A stretch of DNA of 36,579 bases, from the NCBI GenBank assembly GCA_002473165.1, contig DKSD01000021.1, positions 1 through 36,579 of the forward strand. Reading direction: 5' to 3'. A program made the position numbers and the translations under genes. The stretch is from Succinatimonas sp. UBA7265 (GTDB lineage Bacteria > Pseudomonadota > Gammaproteobacteria > Enterobacterales > Succinivibrionaceae). The notes under the pieces were generated by a model, which did not search any database, had not been told where the DNA came from, and saw only the letters and a list, made by a program, of their open reading frames with translations. Positions 8,343 through 16,695 of this stretch are shown here, piece by piece. How positions within the stretch are numbered: the first letter of the stretch is position 1; each line of letters opens with the position of its first letter.

Positions 8343-9320
8343 TTAATGAGTCTTTAAAAAATCCTGCAGAGTCTTCAGATCAGGGGACGCGTCAGAGCAT
8401 GAGTGCCCTTTGATCGTAAGCGCTGCGCCAGCCGCCCCTTGGCGTTGGGCTTCCTTGAGATCACAGCCGCTTATAAGCGCGTGGATGAAGGCCCCGGCAA
8501 AGGAGTCGCCGGCCCCGAAAGTTTTCAAGATCTTCTTCTCATGGAAAGCCGGTGCAGGCACTGAACCATCGGCTGTGTAGGCAGTCGATCCCGATGAGCC
8601 GGCCTTGATGACAACGATCTCCGGATCGCGCTCAAGCAAGGCTGCGGCAAAGGCCTTGTCGTCATACGCCTGCCCGGGCATCAGTCCGGCTGCAACAATT
8701 GCGAACTCGTCCTGAGTGCCGATCACGAGATCTGCCTGGGAAGCACCCAAACTCAGATAGGCAGCGGCTTGCTCGCGGTTTTCGAACGTCCCGTCGCGGT
8801 AATCAGGATCAAATATGACTTTGACCCCGTTTGTTTTTGCCACCGTGATCGCTTTGAAAACCGCCTCACGGGCAGGCGATCTTGAAAGCGAGGTCCCGGA
8901 AACGAGCAGCGCTTTTGACTGCTTAATGTAGTCTGCGTCGATCTCCTCTGGTTTGAGGTGGAGATCCGCACAGTCGTTGCGATACATAAGGCACGAGCAT
9001 TTGCCGTCACCTTTGATCTCGCCGATGGTAATGCCGGTTAAATGCCCCTCTTTGTCGGTTTCAAGATGTGAGGTGTCGATGCAGAATGCCTGCAAGCGCT
9101 CCCTTACGAATTCGCCCATGCCGTCATCTGAGACTTTGCCGATGAAACCGACCTTAAGCCCCAGTTTGGAGAGCGCCGCAGCCGTGTTGGCAGGAGAGCC
9201 GCCCAGATACCTGGCAAATGTCTTGGAATCCTTAAGATCGCCTATTTCGACAGAGTAAACGTCACAGGTGGATCTGCCCATGCACAGCACGTCAAATTTG
9301 GTTTCCGAGCTGAATTTCAT
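8343..9320 (-). CDS. PfkB-family sugar kinase, 5-dehydro-2-deoxygluconokinase (IolC)-like
   Basis: 325 residues. The first PfkB signature has GGSPANTAAAL at 40-50, exactly the IolC style, and the second has the catalytic TFGAGDSFAGAF with Asp272. LMYRNDCADLHL and LVSGTSLSRSPAREA also recall Bacillus IolC. IolC phosphorylates 5-dehydro-2-deoxygluconate (DKG) before aldol cleavage. It is the last gene of the operon aldolase-dctP-dctQ-dctM-kinase, 15 bp after dctM, with a strong site (GGGAGGAG) before its ATG. Because the rest of the inositol set is missing here, the true substrate could be another deoxyketo sugar acid such as KDG. Confidence 0.75.
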   Translation of the reverse strand: MKFSSETKFDVLCMGRSTCDVYSVEIGDLKDSKTFARYLGGSPANTAAALSKLGLKVGFIGKVSDDGMGEFVRERLQAFCIDTSHLETDKEGHLTGITIGEIKGDGKCSCLMYRNDCADLHLKPEEIDADYIKQSKALLVSGTSLSRSPAREAVFKAITVAKTNGVKVIFDPDYRDGTFENREQAAAYLSLGASQADLVIGTQDEFAIVAAGLMPGQAYDDKAFAAALLERDPEIVVIKAGSSGSTAYTADGSVPAPAFHEKKILKTFGAGDSFAGAFIHALISGCDLKEAQRQGAAGAALTIKGHSCSDASPDLKTLQDFLKTH

Positions 9321-9335
9321 AAAGCTCCTCCCGGC

Positions 9336-10607
9336 TTACACAAACGCCAGCGAAAGCTGCGGAATGTAAACGATGAACATCAGCAGCGCCATGGATGCCA
9401 GCACGAATGGCATGATCGGCTTGATCATTTTTGCCACCGGCACGCCTGAGATCTGGCTTCCGATAAATATGTTCACGGCCATTGGCGGCGTGATCACTCC
9501 GATCGCCAAGTCAAAGACCATGATGATGCCCAGATGGATCGGGTTGATACCTACAGACATAGCGATCGGCAGCAGGATCGGGGTGACGATCAGGATGGCG
9601 CAGGATGTCTCCATCACCATACCCAGGATCAGGAACAGCAGGGCGATGAGGAATAGCAGCACGTACTTGTTCGAGGAAATACCCAAAATGAACGTTGAGA
9701 TCTCATTGGGCAGATGGATCAACGTCATTACGCGCCCGAAGTAACCGGCAAGGCCGATGATAAAGAGGATCTTCGCGGAGGTGAAGGCTGACTCTTTGGC
9801 GATGGCCAGTATGTCTTTGAACTTGATCTCTTTGTAGACAAAGAGGCTGACGAGCAGGCCGTAAACGATCGAAACAGCCGCGGCTTCAGTCGGAGTAAAG
9901 ATGCCGCCGTAAATTCCGCCCAAAATGATGACCGGCATCATAAGCCCCGGGAACGCGGCGCCGAATGATTTTACCAGCGAGACCTGCTGAGCGCCTTGTG
10001 CGTCCTTCTCAAACATTTTGAGATCGAGGTATTTACGGTGCTGTTTGCGGTTTACCAGGATCATCACCAGCATTGCGAGAATGCCCGGAATGATGCCGGC
10101 TACAAACAGCGCGCCGATAGACTGGTTGGCGGTGACGCCGTAGACCACCATCGGGATCGAAGGCGGGATCAGGATGCCCAGGTAACCTGCCGCAGATGAC
10201 AGCGAAGCTGCATATTCCTGGCCGTAACCAGCCTTGCGCATCTCAGGGATCATGATGCCGCCGATGGCAGCCACGGTGGCTACGGCTGCGCCGGAGATCG
10301 CCCCGAAGAAGCCTGAGGCCACGATGGTAATGGTGCCCATGGCCGATGATGATCTGTGAAAAAGCGCTTTAGTAAAGGCTATGAGGCGGGTTGAGACGCC
10401 GCCGTAGCGCATGATGTCGCCGGCGAAGATGAAGAAAGGCACCGCCATCAGGGCAAAAGAGTCCAGCTGCGAGAAAGACACTGTCACTGCAAGGTTGCCA
10501 GGGAATCTGGTGGCGGCGAGGATGTAAACGAGGCCCGCGATGCCGAAGGAAAAAGCGATCGGCAGGCCTAAAAGGATCAGGATCAGAAATGAGATAAGCA
10601 GGATCAT
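9336..10607 (-). CDS. dctM: TRAP transporter large permease DctM
   Basis: 423 residues, highly hydrophobic, with about 12 membrane segments. Typical DctM features are the opening ILLGLPIAFSFGIAG, the VPFFIFAGDIMRYGG loop, GAISGAAVATVAAIG and PPSIPMVVYG. It is the transport channel of a sodium-driven tripartite (TRAP) importer in the inner membrane. Its ATG overlaps the dctQ stop by 4 bp (ATGA), so the two membrane subunits are translationally coupled. Together with dctP it imports the compound degraded by the surrounding enzymes. Confidence 0.9.
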   Translation of the reverse strand: MILLISFLILILLGLPIAFSFGIAGLVYILAATRFPGNLAVTVSFSQLDSFALMAVPFFIFAGDIMRYGGVSTRLIAFTKALFHRSSSAMGTITIVASGFFGAISGAAVATVAAIGGIMIPEMRKAGYGQEYAASLSSAAGYLGILIPPSIPMVVYGVTANQSIGALFVAGIIPGILAMLVMILVNRKQHRKYLDLKMFEKDAQGAQQVSLVKSFGAAFPGLMMPVIILGGIYGGIFTPTEAAAVSIVYGLLVSLFVYKEIKFKDILAIAKESAFTSAKILFIIGLAGYFGRVMTLIHLPNEISTFILGISSNKYVLLFLIALLFLILGMVMETSCAILIVTPILLPIAMSVGINPIHLGIIMVFDLAIGVITPPMAVNIFIGSQISGVPVAKMIKPIMPFVLASMALLMFIVYIPQLSLAFV

Positions 10608-11092
10608 GCTTTTTTCTCCCCGCTGAAGAACAGGATGATACGCACGGCCGCGTGGAAAGCGGCGGCGATGAGGGCTAGCACCACGATGAGATAGACGATG
10701 AACATCGGGAAACCGATGGCGGGAGTCATCTGCACGCCCTCATAAGTCGATATCACCAGGTTGATGCCGTAAAAAATGCAGCAAACCAGGAAGATCAGGA
10801 TCAAAATGTTAAGAATGAGTCTGAAATCAAAACGGCAGAAGTTGTTGAGCTGTTTGCTGAACAGATCGATGTTGATATGCTCTTGTTTGCTAACTGCAAG
10901 CGAGGCGCCAATAAAGGTGAGCCAGACCATGCAGTAGCGAGAAATCTCTTCAGACCAGACCAGCGAATGAAAGAAACAGTAGCGGGTGATCACCTGCAGG
11001 AATGCGACAGCGGACATGAAAAGCAGCAGCAGGCCGATCATTACGGCCTCGGCTTTAGAAAGTCTTTTGTCGATTGTTTCGAGCAACTGCAT
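10604..11092 (-). CDS. dctQ: TRAP transporter small permease DctQ
   Basis: 162 residues with four predicted membrane helices. The segment TRYCFFHSLVWSEEISRYCM followed by VWLTFIGASLAV is the conserved DctQ core (W-EE-R). The start has a strong ribosome binding site (TAAGGAGG). A terminator-like hairpin lies between dctP and this gene, so it is probably made at a lower level than the binding protein. Confidence 0.9.
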   Translation of the reverse strand: MQLLETIDKRLSKAEAVMIGLLLLFMSAVAFLQVITRYCFFHSLVWSEEISRYCMVWLTFIGASLAVSKQEHINIDLFSKQLNNFCRFDFRLILNILILIFLVCCIFYGINLVISTYEGVQMTPAIGFPMFIVYLIVVLALIAAAFHAAVRIILFFSGEKKA

Positions 11093-11110
11093 AAACCCTC
11101 CTTAAACACA

Positions 11111-11138
11111 AAAAACCCGGCGCCAGCGCGGCGCCGGG
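11111..11138 (-). terminator. intra-operon terminator between dctP and dctQ
   Basis: A perfect 9-bp stem CCCGGCGCC/GGCGCCGGG (11116-11124 with 11130-11138) has a 5-base loop and, on the minus strand, is followed by six T. It lies just after the dctP stop and before dctQ. Partial termination here would give more binding protein than permease. Confidence 0.75.
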
Positions 11139-11149
11139 AAATTCAGTCA

Positions 11150-12166
11150 TTATTTGGCGTTGATACCGTTCATGACAGCTTTGTAGATCTCAGGATCAAT
11201 CTCTTTTTCAAATTTCGGCCAAACTTTCTTGGCACTGTCCACGAACTGCTGCAGCTCAGCGTCGGAAAGGGCATTCACTTTCACGCCGGCCTTCTGTGCC
11301 TCAGCCTCGTACTTTTCGCGGTATTCGACATTGAGTTTGCGCTGGTAGTCACGGGCGTGAATGGCGGCGTCGGTCATGACTTTCTGCAAATCGGCAGGCA
11401 GCTTATTCCACACTTTGGTGCTGATCATGATGGGCGAAGGGCAGTAAATGTGGTTCGTGAGGCTGTAGAACTTGTTGACCTCAAAAATCTTGTGGGTGTA
11501 AGACAGCAGGATACCGTTGTCCTGGCCGTCGACCACACCGGTCTGAATGGCCGAATAGACTTCGTTGTAAGGCATCACGGTCGGGGCGGCTTTTTCAGCT
11601 TTCATCCACTCGACGAGCACCGGAGAGCCCGGAACGCGGAGTTTCAGGCCGGCCAGATCCGCCGGGGTATGGATCGGGTGTTTGCTGTTGGAGAAGCCGC
11701 GGTAGTCGTTCTCAAGATAAGCGAGCACGTGGAAACCTTTCTTTTCAAGGCTCTTGGCCATGGCTGCACCGCCTTCGCCGTCAAGGACTTTGTAAGCGGT
11801 ATTGAAGTCCGGGAAGAGGTACGGGAAATCAAAGAGCATCAGGTTCTTGTCAAATGATGACATGCCCATAGTGGCGATCAGGATCACATCCAAAGTTCCC
11901 TGCTGCACGCCTTCTGCCATCTCACGCTCAGAACCGACTTCGCCGGCGGTGAACAGCGAGGTGAACTTAATACGGCCGTTGGATTTTTCCTCAACTTCTT
12001 TAACAAACTGCTGAGAGGCCGGGTGCCACGGATGGTTGACCTCAGCCGAGTGGGCGTAGGTGAGCTCAAACTCGGGAGCCGCAAAAGCGGAACCTGCGGT
12101 GAAAGCGGCGGCCGCGGTCAGGACTGCGGCAGCTGAAACTGCTTTAAAAAGGCTTAACTGCTTCAT
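11150..12166 (-). CDS. dctP: TRAP transporter solute-binding protein DctP
   Basis: 338 residues. A Sec signal peptide covers residues 1-29 and ends SAFA. The mature part has the DctP-family pattern FELTYAHS, then AEGVQQGTLDVILI and LKLRVPGSP. Arg177 in LRVP is the residue that in most characterised family members forms the salt bridge to a substrate carboxylate, so a sugar acid or similar acid is the likely ligand (established for the family, inferred here). It sits 9 bp after the aldolase gene with GAGGTAATAAC before the ATG. Confidence 0.9.
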   Translation of the reverse strand: MKQLSLFKAVSAAAVLTAAAAFTAGSAFAAPEFELTYAHSAEVNHPWHPASQQFVKEVEEKSNGRIKFTSLFTAGEVGSEREMAEGVQQGTLDVILIATMGMSSFDKNLMLFDFPYLFPDFNTAYKVLDGEGGAAMAKSLEKKGFHVLAYLENDYRGFSNSKHPIHTPADLAGLKLRVPGSPVLVEWMKAEKAAPTVMPYNEVYSAIQTGVVDGQDNGILLSYTHKIFEVNKFYSLTNHIYCPSPIMISTKVWNKLPADLQKVMTDAAIHARDYQRKLNVEYREKYEAEAQKAGVKVNALSDAELQQFVDSAKKVWPKFEKEIDPEIYKAVMNGINAK

Positions 12167-12175
12167 GTTATTACC

Positions 12176-12982
12176 TCAATGTTTGCTGGAAATCTCTTTG
12201 TAATACTCGAGGGCTTCGTTGGGTTTGAAGCCTTCGTGAACAACTTTTGAAAGTGCTTTGACCATGGCGGTAGGATCATCGGCTTGGAAAACACAGCGGC
12301 CGAAAGTGATGCCCACGCCGCCTGCGGCAACCACGCCCCAGGCTGTCTTGAAGATCTCTTCGGGAGAACCGGCATCACCGCCTGCGACGGCGACATGAGT
12401 CGGCACAGCTGCCACTACTTTTGCAAAGGAATCCGGATCGCCGGTGTAGTTCGTTTTGACGATGTCGACGCCGAGCTCAGCACCGAGCCTTGCCGCATAC
12501 ATCACGTTCTCGGGCTTAAACCAGTCTTCACGGTTTTCCAGCCCGCGCGGATAGATGTGGGCGAGCAGGGGAAGCCCGAGGTTATGAGCTTCATCGGAAA
12601 TGCGTCCGAGCTGTGCGATCTGATCAGGCTGATGTTCGCCCATGACAATAGCGCCTGCTGACACAGCATCGGCACCGTAACGCACAGCGTCTAAAACTGA
12701 GGTTACCTGGACATCCTGCTTGCTGTGCACCGGGCCGAAAGTCGTCAGTTTGAGCACTAAGGGAACCTCGCCGGCGCATTTGTCAAAGCACTTTTCAGCA
12801 ATGCCTTTGTGCATGGTAAAAGCATCCGGTTTGCCGGCCACAATCTTTTGCACCAGATCATCAATATGCTCAAGGCCGGGCAGCACGCCACGGGCCATGG
12901 CGTGGTCAACAGTGATGCCAAGATATTTGCCGCTTGGATCAGACAACAGTCTGTTCAGGCGGATTTTCTTTCCTAACAGCAT
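12176..12982 (-). CDS. class I aldolase of the DhnA/FbaB/LsrF family
   Basis: 268 residues. The TIM-barrel pattern is ITVDHA (Asp26), HIYPRG (Tyr144), VDIVKTNYTGD with the Schiff-base Lys176, VAGGD and GGVGITFGR for phosphate binding. These are the catalytic elements of archaeal-type class I fructose-bisphosphate aldolases, LsrF and the DHNA group. First gene of the minus-strand operon. By context it should cleave the phosphorylated product of the IolC-like kinase, a job done by the class II aldolase IolJ in Bacillus. The substrate is inferred. Confidence 0.8.
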   Translation of the reverse strand: MLLGKKIRLNRLLSDPSGKYLGITVDHAMARGVLPGLEHIDDLVQKIVAGKPDAFTMHKGIAEKCFDKCAGEVPLVLKLTTFGPVHSKQDVQVTSVLDAVRYGADAVSAGAIVMGEHQPDQIAQLGRISDEAHNLGLPLLAHIYPRGLENREDWFKPENVMYAARLGAELGVDIVKTNYTGDPDSFAKVVAAVPTHVAVAGGDAGSPEEIFKTAWGVVAAGGVGITFGRCVFQADDPTAMVKALSKVVHEGFKPNEALEYYKEISSKH

Positions 12983-13064
12983 GAAACTTTATGCTCCTGT
13001 TTTGGTGAATTTCTGATTAAATCTGTTAGCAGTTTAGGTATGACTTATTCAAAAAAATGATAAC

Positions 13065-13125
13065 TTTGTCAAAAAATAATAAAATTTAGCAAAGCTTGCC
13101 AAATCAATTGATAAACTTTGCCAAA
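13065..13125. promoter_or_regulatory. four TTTGCCAAA-like operator boxes
   Basis: TTTGTCAAA (13065), TTTAGCAAA (13085), CTTGCCAAA (13095) and TTTGCCAAA (13117) lie in the gap between the divergent aldolase operon and the deoR-type gene. Start-to-start steps are 20, 10 and 22 bp, all near whole helical turns. They are the best candidates for binding sites of the adjacent DeoR-family protein. Confidence 0.55.
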
Positions 13126-13192
13126 TTTAAAGGGGTAAACTGAGTGTATTGAAAAAAGTACCGAGGAGAGCGCAAAGGCAGGGAGTTCTTAA

Positions 13193-13975
13193 ATGAAAGA
13201 ATTACTGATGCGGGAAATACTTGCGTATATCAGGGAGCGACGCAGCGTTCAGCTTCCGGACATCTGCTCGCATTTTGAAATTTCCATGAGTACACTGCGC
13301 CGTTACATAAGTGCCATGTGTGAAGACGGCCTGGTTGAAAAGTACTATGGCGGTGTCAGGATCCGCGTTTCGCGTGAACTGATCCCGCTTTCACATCGCA
13401 AACTCATTAACTATGACGGCAAATTAGCCATTGGCAGGGCCGCAGCCTCGCTGGTTGAGGAAGGCGATGTTATCTACATGGACTCAGGATCCACTGTGGG
13501 AGCAATGGCGCAGTTTCTTGAAAAACGCGAAGGCATCACGGTAATCACTAACAATTACCTGGTGATCTCACGGCTTACAGCTTCGTCAGGCATCCAGCTC
13601 ATCACGCTTTCCGGCGAATACAATCAGAAGATCTTTTCGTTTTTAGGCAGCAGGGTTTCAGAACTTCTGCGCACTTACAACGTCTCCAAAGCCTTCATGG
13701 GAACGTCAGGCTTTTCACTCAGTTCCGGGATCACTCATTCAACTCAGCAGGAAGCTGCCGTAAAACGCACTGCTGTCGAGATCGCTGGCCGTGTCATCCT
13801 TTTGGCAGATAACCTTAAATTTGGCACGGTTGCCCCATTTACTTATTGCGGAATAGAGAAACTCGACTGCCTGGTTACAGATCAGGAACCGGCGCCGGAT
13901 TTTCGCAAGGCTTTGGAAGGGGCGCAGGTGCAGTTGCAGATCGCTGATGCTGTGACTGAAGGAATTAATTCATAG
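13193..13975 (+). CDS. DeoR/GlpR-family transcriptional regulator
   Basis: 260 residues. The N-terminal helix-turn-helix has LPDICSHFEISMSTLRRYIS at residues 21-40, then the family's VEKYYGGVRIR wing. The sensor domain carries DVIYMDSGSTVGAMA with D97-SGST, the site that binds phosphorylated sugars in DeoR proteins. It is divergent from the aldolase-TRAP-kinase operon with four repeat boxes between, so it probably represses that operon until a phosphorylated intermediate appears. ATG 13193 has GGGAG upstream. Confidence 0.85.
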   Translation: MKELLMREILAYIRERRSVQLPDICSHFEISMSTLRRYISAMCEDGLVEKYYGGVRIRVSRELIPLSHRKLINYDGKLAIGRAAASLVEEGDVIYMDSGSTVGAMAQFLEKREGITVITNNYLVISRLTASSGIQLITLSGEYNQKIFSFLGSRVSELLRTYNVSKAFMGTSGFSLSSGITHSTQQEAAVKRTAVEIAGRVILLADNLKFGTVAPFTYCGIEKLDCLVTDQEPAPDFRKALEGAQVQLQIADAVTEGINS

Positions 13976-14066
13976 TAAGTCATGCTCACCTCCAGATCCT
14001 GCAGGTCGTCGCGGGCTAGATCGCCCCGCGCGATCTCAAGGATCTGATCTCCTCGCCGGCGCTGCC

Positions 14067-14372
14067 AAACTTTGTCTTGGTCTTGCGATGCGCCTGCGGG
14101 CTTTTGCGGCAAAGCGCCCCCTCAAGCCCTGTTTTGATATAACGCTCTTTTAGGTGGCTTAAGGTGCGCGTCGAGACCCCCAGCGCCGCGGATGCTTTCA
14201 AAGCGCTCATGGGACATTTGGCGTGTTCTCCGCGATCAAGCAGCAGCAGCGCCCGGGCGTAAAGCACAGTCCTTGCAGGGTGAGTGCCGCCTGCGCACAG
14301 CGCCTCCAGCCTGGTTATTTCATCTTCAGAGAGCTCGATCCGGTACTTCTTTCCCGTACGTTCATCCTTCAT
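14067..14372 (-). pseudogene. IS630-family transposase, N-terminal remnant
   Basis: About 102 residues match the start of IS630 transposases: IELSEDEITRLEAL, HPARTVLYARALLLLDRG, a helix-turn-helix region with ALGVSTRTLSHLKERYIKTG, and LEGALCRK before KTKF. Homology stops there; the frame runs on for a few unrelated codons and ends. The DDE catalytic part is absent and the deoR-type gene begins within 100 bp, so this is a decayed insertion-sequence fragment. It marks an old insertion between the catabolic locus and the HsdMS-like gene. Confidence 0.7.
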
Positions 14373-14650
14373 TTCTCTTCAAAGAACCCATGCTTGTTCA
14401 TCCTCTTCGCCGCATAGCACAACCGCTCTCGACATAAAAAAAGCGAAATGACAAGGAAATATATGTCATTCTATAGAAATTACAAATTTTAAAGCTTGAT
14501 TTAGGTAATATACTGAAAATAAAGTAATTAACTGATATTTTTGTGATCTTGATATGCAGATATTTAAAGTTAAGTATTCAAATATCAAAAATTCTGACTA
14601 CACTCATCAATATAGAAAAACACTTTATCAGTGAATTTTGGCAGATCAAA
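14373..14650. other. AT-rich leader before the HsdMS-like gene
   Basis: About 280 bp, much richer in A and T than the flanking genes. The reading frame of the next gene is open upstream to 14543, but that part has no coding character, so I treat it as leader. No repeat or clear promoter was recognised. Confidence 0.4.
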
Positions 14651-16216
14651 ATGATTAACACAACGGTTATTAACGGCTTAAGAGAGCATCTCGCTGAACT
14701 CGGTTTTGCGAGCGCCGCGGAGGTTTACCGGCTGCTTTGCGCTTACGCCTGTGAGATCGCCACGACGTTTTTAAACCGCGGGATCGATGAGCCGCAGCGC
14801 CTTGAGAATTTTGTCACGGCTTTGCACCTTGAGGCTCGCTCAGAGAGGGCAAAAGAACTCGCGCTTGAGCTTAAAAAACTCGGACCAGACGAACTGCTGG
14901 CGCTGCCGCGCTGGTGCTCTAAGCCTGACACGGATTTTGTGTCCCCGGAAGTAGCAAAGCAGCTGCTGCCGCTCCTGGGCGGTCGTTCCGTGCTCATCCT
15001 CCATGCCGAGAAATTCGGCGAGGCGCTTTTAGAGCTTGCCGCCCCCAGGCGCGGGCGCCGTTTCCTGCTCTGCTGTGACAGCAATGACGCCTGCCGCTTT
15101 TTATCCGCGGTGTTCTCAGAGCGCGAGAACATCAATTGCGAGCTTATGCCCTCAGGGATTGAGGCAGGAAAAAGCTTTAAAGCCGCATACGACACTGTGA
15201 TTTGCATCCTCCCGGCGCCATTGGATCCTGAGGCGCCTGATGATGAATACACAAAAGCCCAGGCGCAGGATTTCCTTGAGCTCAGAGGGCTGGTGCGTTG
15301 CGGCGGCACCCTTGCGGGCATGGCCGGATCAAAGCTTTTAAGCGCTGAGGAGTTCAAAGCCTTCCGCGAGGAGATGGCCGCGGATTTCACCCCTTCATTC
15401 CTGGGGCTTTTGCCCGCACAGCGTGCGGATGGCTTAAAGAGGCAGATGACGCTTTTAGGCTTCGTGCGCGGCCGGCCTGATCTCGCGGAGGTGCGCGAGT
15501 TCGGGACGGGCGATGAAGAACCCCGCACGCTCAAGACGCTGCGCAGCGCCGCTGTGCCATCTGCACAGTTTTCAAACGGGGAGAGCTGGGATCCGCAACG
15601 TCTGCTGAGCGCCGGCGATCCTGATGTCGCCGCCTATCTTGCAAGCAGGACCCCGAAAATGGCGCTTGCAGATGCCTCGCAGTTCATCTTCAGGGGCAGG
15701 GCGGCCGGCAATGACGAGGGCGACGGGGAGATCCGTGTCGTCAACATCAAAGATCTGGGCGAGGACGGCGAGATCGACTGTTCAAATCTGCAGCGCGTGA
15801 ACATGCCGGCGCGCAAGGCGCTCCCCTACATGCTCGAGGACGGCGATCTCGTCGTGACGGCGCGCGGCACGCTGATGCGCTGCGCCGTGTTCAAAAAACA
15901 GCCCTTTGACTGCATCATCAGCTCGAATCTGGTGGCGGTAAGGGGCGATCCGCGGCTTAACCTGCGCTATCTGCTCGTGTTCCTGCTCTCGCCTGCGGGC
16001 AAAAAGCTCTTAGGCCAAATCGCGCAGGGCAGGGGGCAGATCCTCTTAAGCCCCAAAGCCCTGGGAACCCTTTTGGTGCCCGTGCCTTCTGCGGAGACGC
16101 AGCGGCGCATCGCGGCCTGGTACCAGGCCGCGCATGACGAATACCGCCGCCGCGCGGCTGAAGCCCGCGCCGCTTTTGACCGGGAGCGTGCCGCGGTCTT
16201 TGAGGGCATTTATTAA
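14651..16216 (+). CDS. degenerate HsdM-HsdS fusion (type I RM-like, one target-recognition domain)
   Basis: 521 residues from ATG 14651; an in-frame TTG-type start 108 bp upstream would add AT-rich, non-coding-like sequence. The N-terminus is helical as in HsdM (INGLREHLAELGFASAAEVY). The middle looks like a methyltransferase fold, but the SAM motif is SVLILHAEKFGEALLELAA instead of a DPxxGxG motif, and where NPPF/Y is expected there is YDTVICILPAPLD. Catalysis is therefore unlikely. The last 170 or so residues resemble one HsdS half: VVNIKDLGEDGEIDCSNL, LEDGDLVVTARGT, IISSNLVAVRG, then VPVPSAETQRRIAAWY and a terminal helix. No HsdR or complete HsdM is nearby. It may bind DNA as a regulator or as part of a defence system. 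Confidence 0.6.
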   Translation: MINTTVINGLREHLAELGFASAAEVYRLLCAYACEIATTFLNRGIDEPQRLENFVTALHLEARSERAKELALELKKLGPDELLALPRWCSKPDTDFVSPEVAKQLLPLLGGRSVLILHAEKFGEALLELAAPRRGRRFLLCCDSNDACRFLSAVFSERENINCELMPSGIEAGKSFKAAYDTVICILPAPLDPEAPDDEYTKAQAQDFLELRGLVRCGGTLAGMAGSKLLSAEEFKAFREEMAADFTPSFLGLLPAQRADGLKRQMTLLGFVRGRPDLAEVREFGTGDEEPRTLKTLRSAAVPSAQFSNGESWDPQRLLSAGDPDVAAYLASRTPKMALADASQFIFRGRAAGNDEGDGEIRVVNIKDLGEDGEIDCSNLQRVNMPARKALPYMLEDGDLVVTARGTLMRCAVFKKQPFDCIISSNLVAVRGDPRLNLRYLLVFLLSPAGKKLLGQIAQGRGQILLSPKALGTLLVPVPSAETQRRIAAWYQAAHDEYRRRAAEARAAFDRERAAVFEGIY

Positions 16217-16286
16217 AGAGCAAAAAACGGATTTTTGAATTTCATTTTGATTTTTAATTTATTTTTAACTTAATGAGGTGATGAAT

Positions 16287-16649
16287 ATGGCACGTTTTGC
16301 TGAGGAAGATCTGGTGATCGACGGCTGTGAGAAAGTGCTTCACGTGGACTTTTGCGATCTGGCGTTCAAACGCGGGAAGACCCCCAAGAAAAACCATGAC
16401 GAGATCTGCATCTTCCATGAACCGGAATATGACGAGTACATCATGCTGCGCTGGATCACGCACTCAGATCCCAAAGAGGCGATCAACGACAAAGATCTCA
16501 AGCATCGCGAGGTGATGTCGCCTGCCGAGCTCGCAGATTTCATGCTGACGATCAAAGACGGCGATCCGGAGCTCTATGAGCTGATAAACGAGCCATGGCT
16601 TAAGAGCGGGCGCAAGAGCTTTGAGGAGATCGACGCCGAGGCTCAGTAA
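16287..16649 (+). CDS. 120-residue acidic protein of unknown function
   Basis: Starts MARFAEEDLVIDGCEKVLHV and ends in an acidic tail. GAGGTG lies 6 bases before ATG 16287, which is why I prefer it over the GTG or ATG a few codons upstream. It contains no motif I recognise; the sequence is soluble, acidic and rich in Asp and Glu. It follows the HsdMS-like gene by 70 bp on the same strand and a terminator-like hairpin follows, so the two look like one transcription unit. An accessory or inhibitor role for the partner is only a guess. Confidence 0.65.
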   Translation: MARFAEEDLVIDGCEKVLHVDFCDLAFKRGKTPKKNHDEICIFHEPEYDEYIMLRWITHSDPKEAINDKDLKHREVMSPAELADFMLTIKDGDPELYELINEPWLKSGRKSFEEIDAEAQ

Positions 16650-16672
16650 TGAGCGGCAATGACAATCTGCAG

Positions 16673-16695
16673 GTCGTCGCTTCGCGGCGGCTTTT
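16673..16695 (+). terminator. terminator-like hairpin after the 120-residue protein gene
   Basis: GTCGTCGC (16673-16680) pairs with GCGGCGGC (16684-16691) through eight pairs, two of them G-U, across a TTC loop, then TTTT. It closes the two-gene HsdMS-like unit. Confidence 0.5.

Noticed and set aside
10877..11857. 326-codon plus-strand frame across dctQ and dctP
   Set aside because: It crosses the terminator and is antisense to two clear genes; no family motif.
14743..15534. 263-codon minus-strand frame
   Set aside because: Shadow of the HsdMS-like gene, Ser- and Arg-rich, with no motif.
13999..16680. 14-base repeat CTGCAGGTCGTCGC at 13999 and 16667
   Set aside because: Considered as ends of a mobile unit around the HsdMS-like genes, but the flanks differ, and the second copy is explained as part of a terminator stem.
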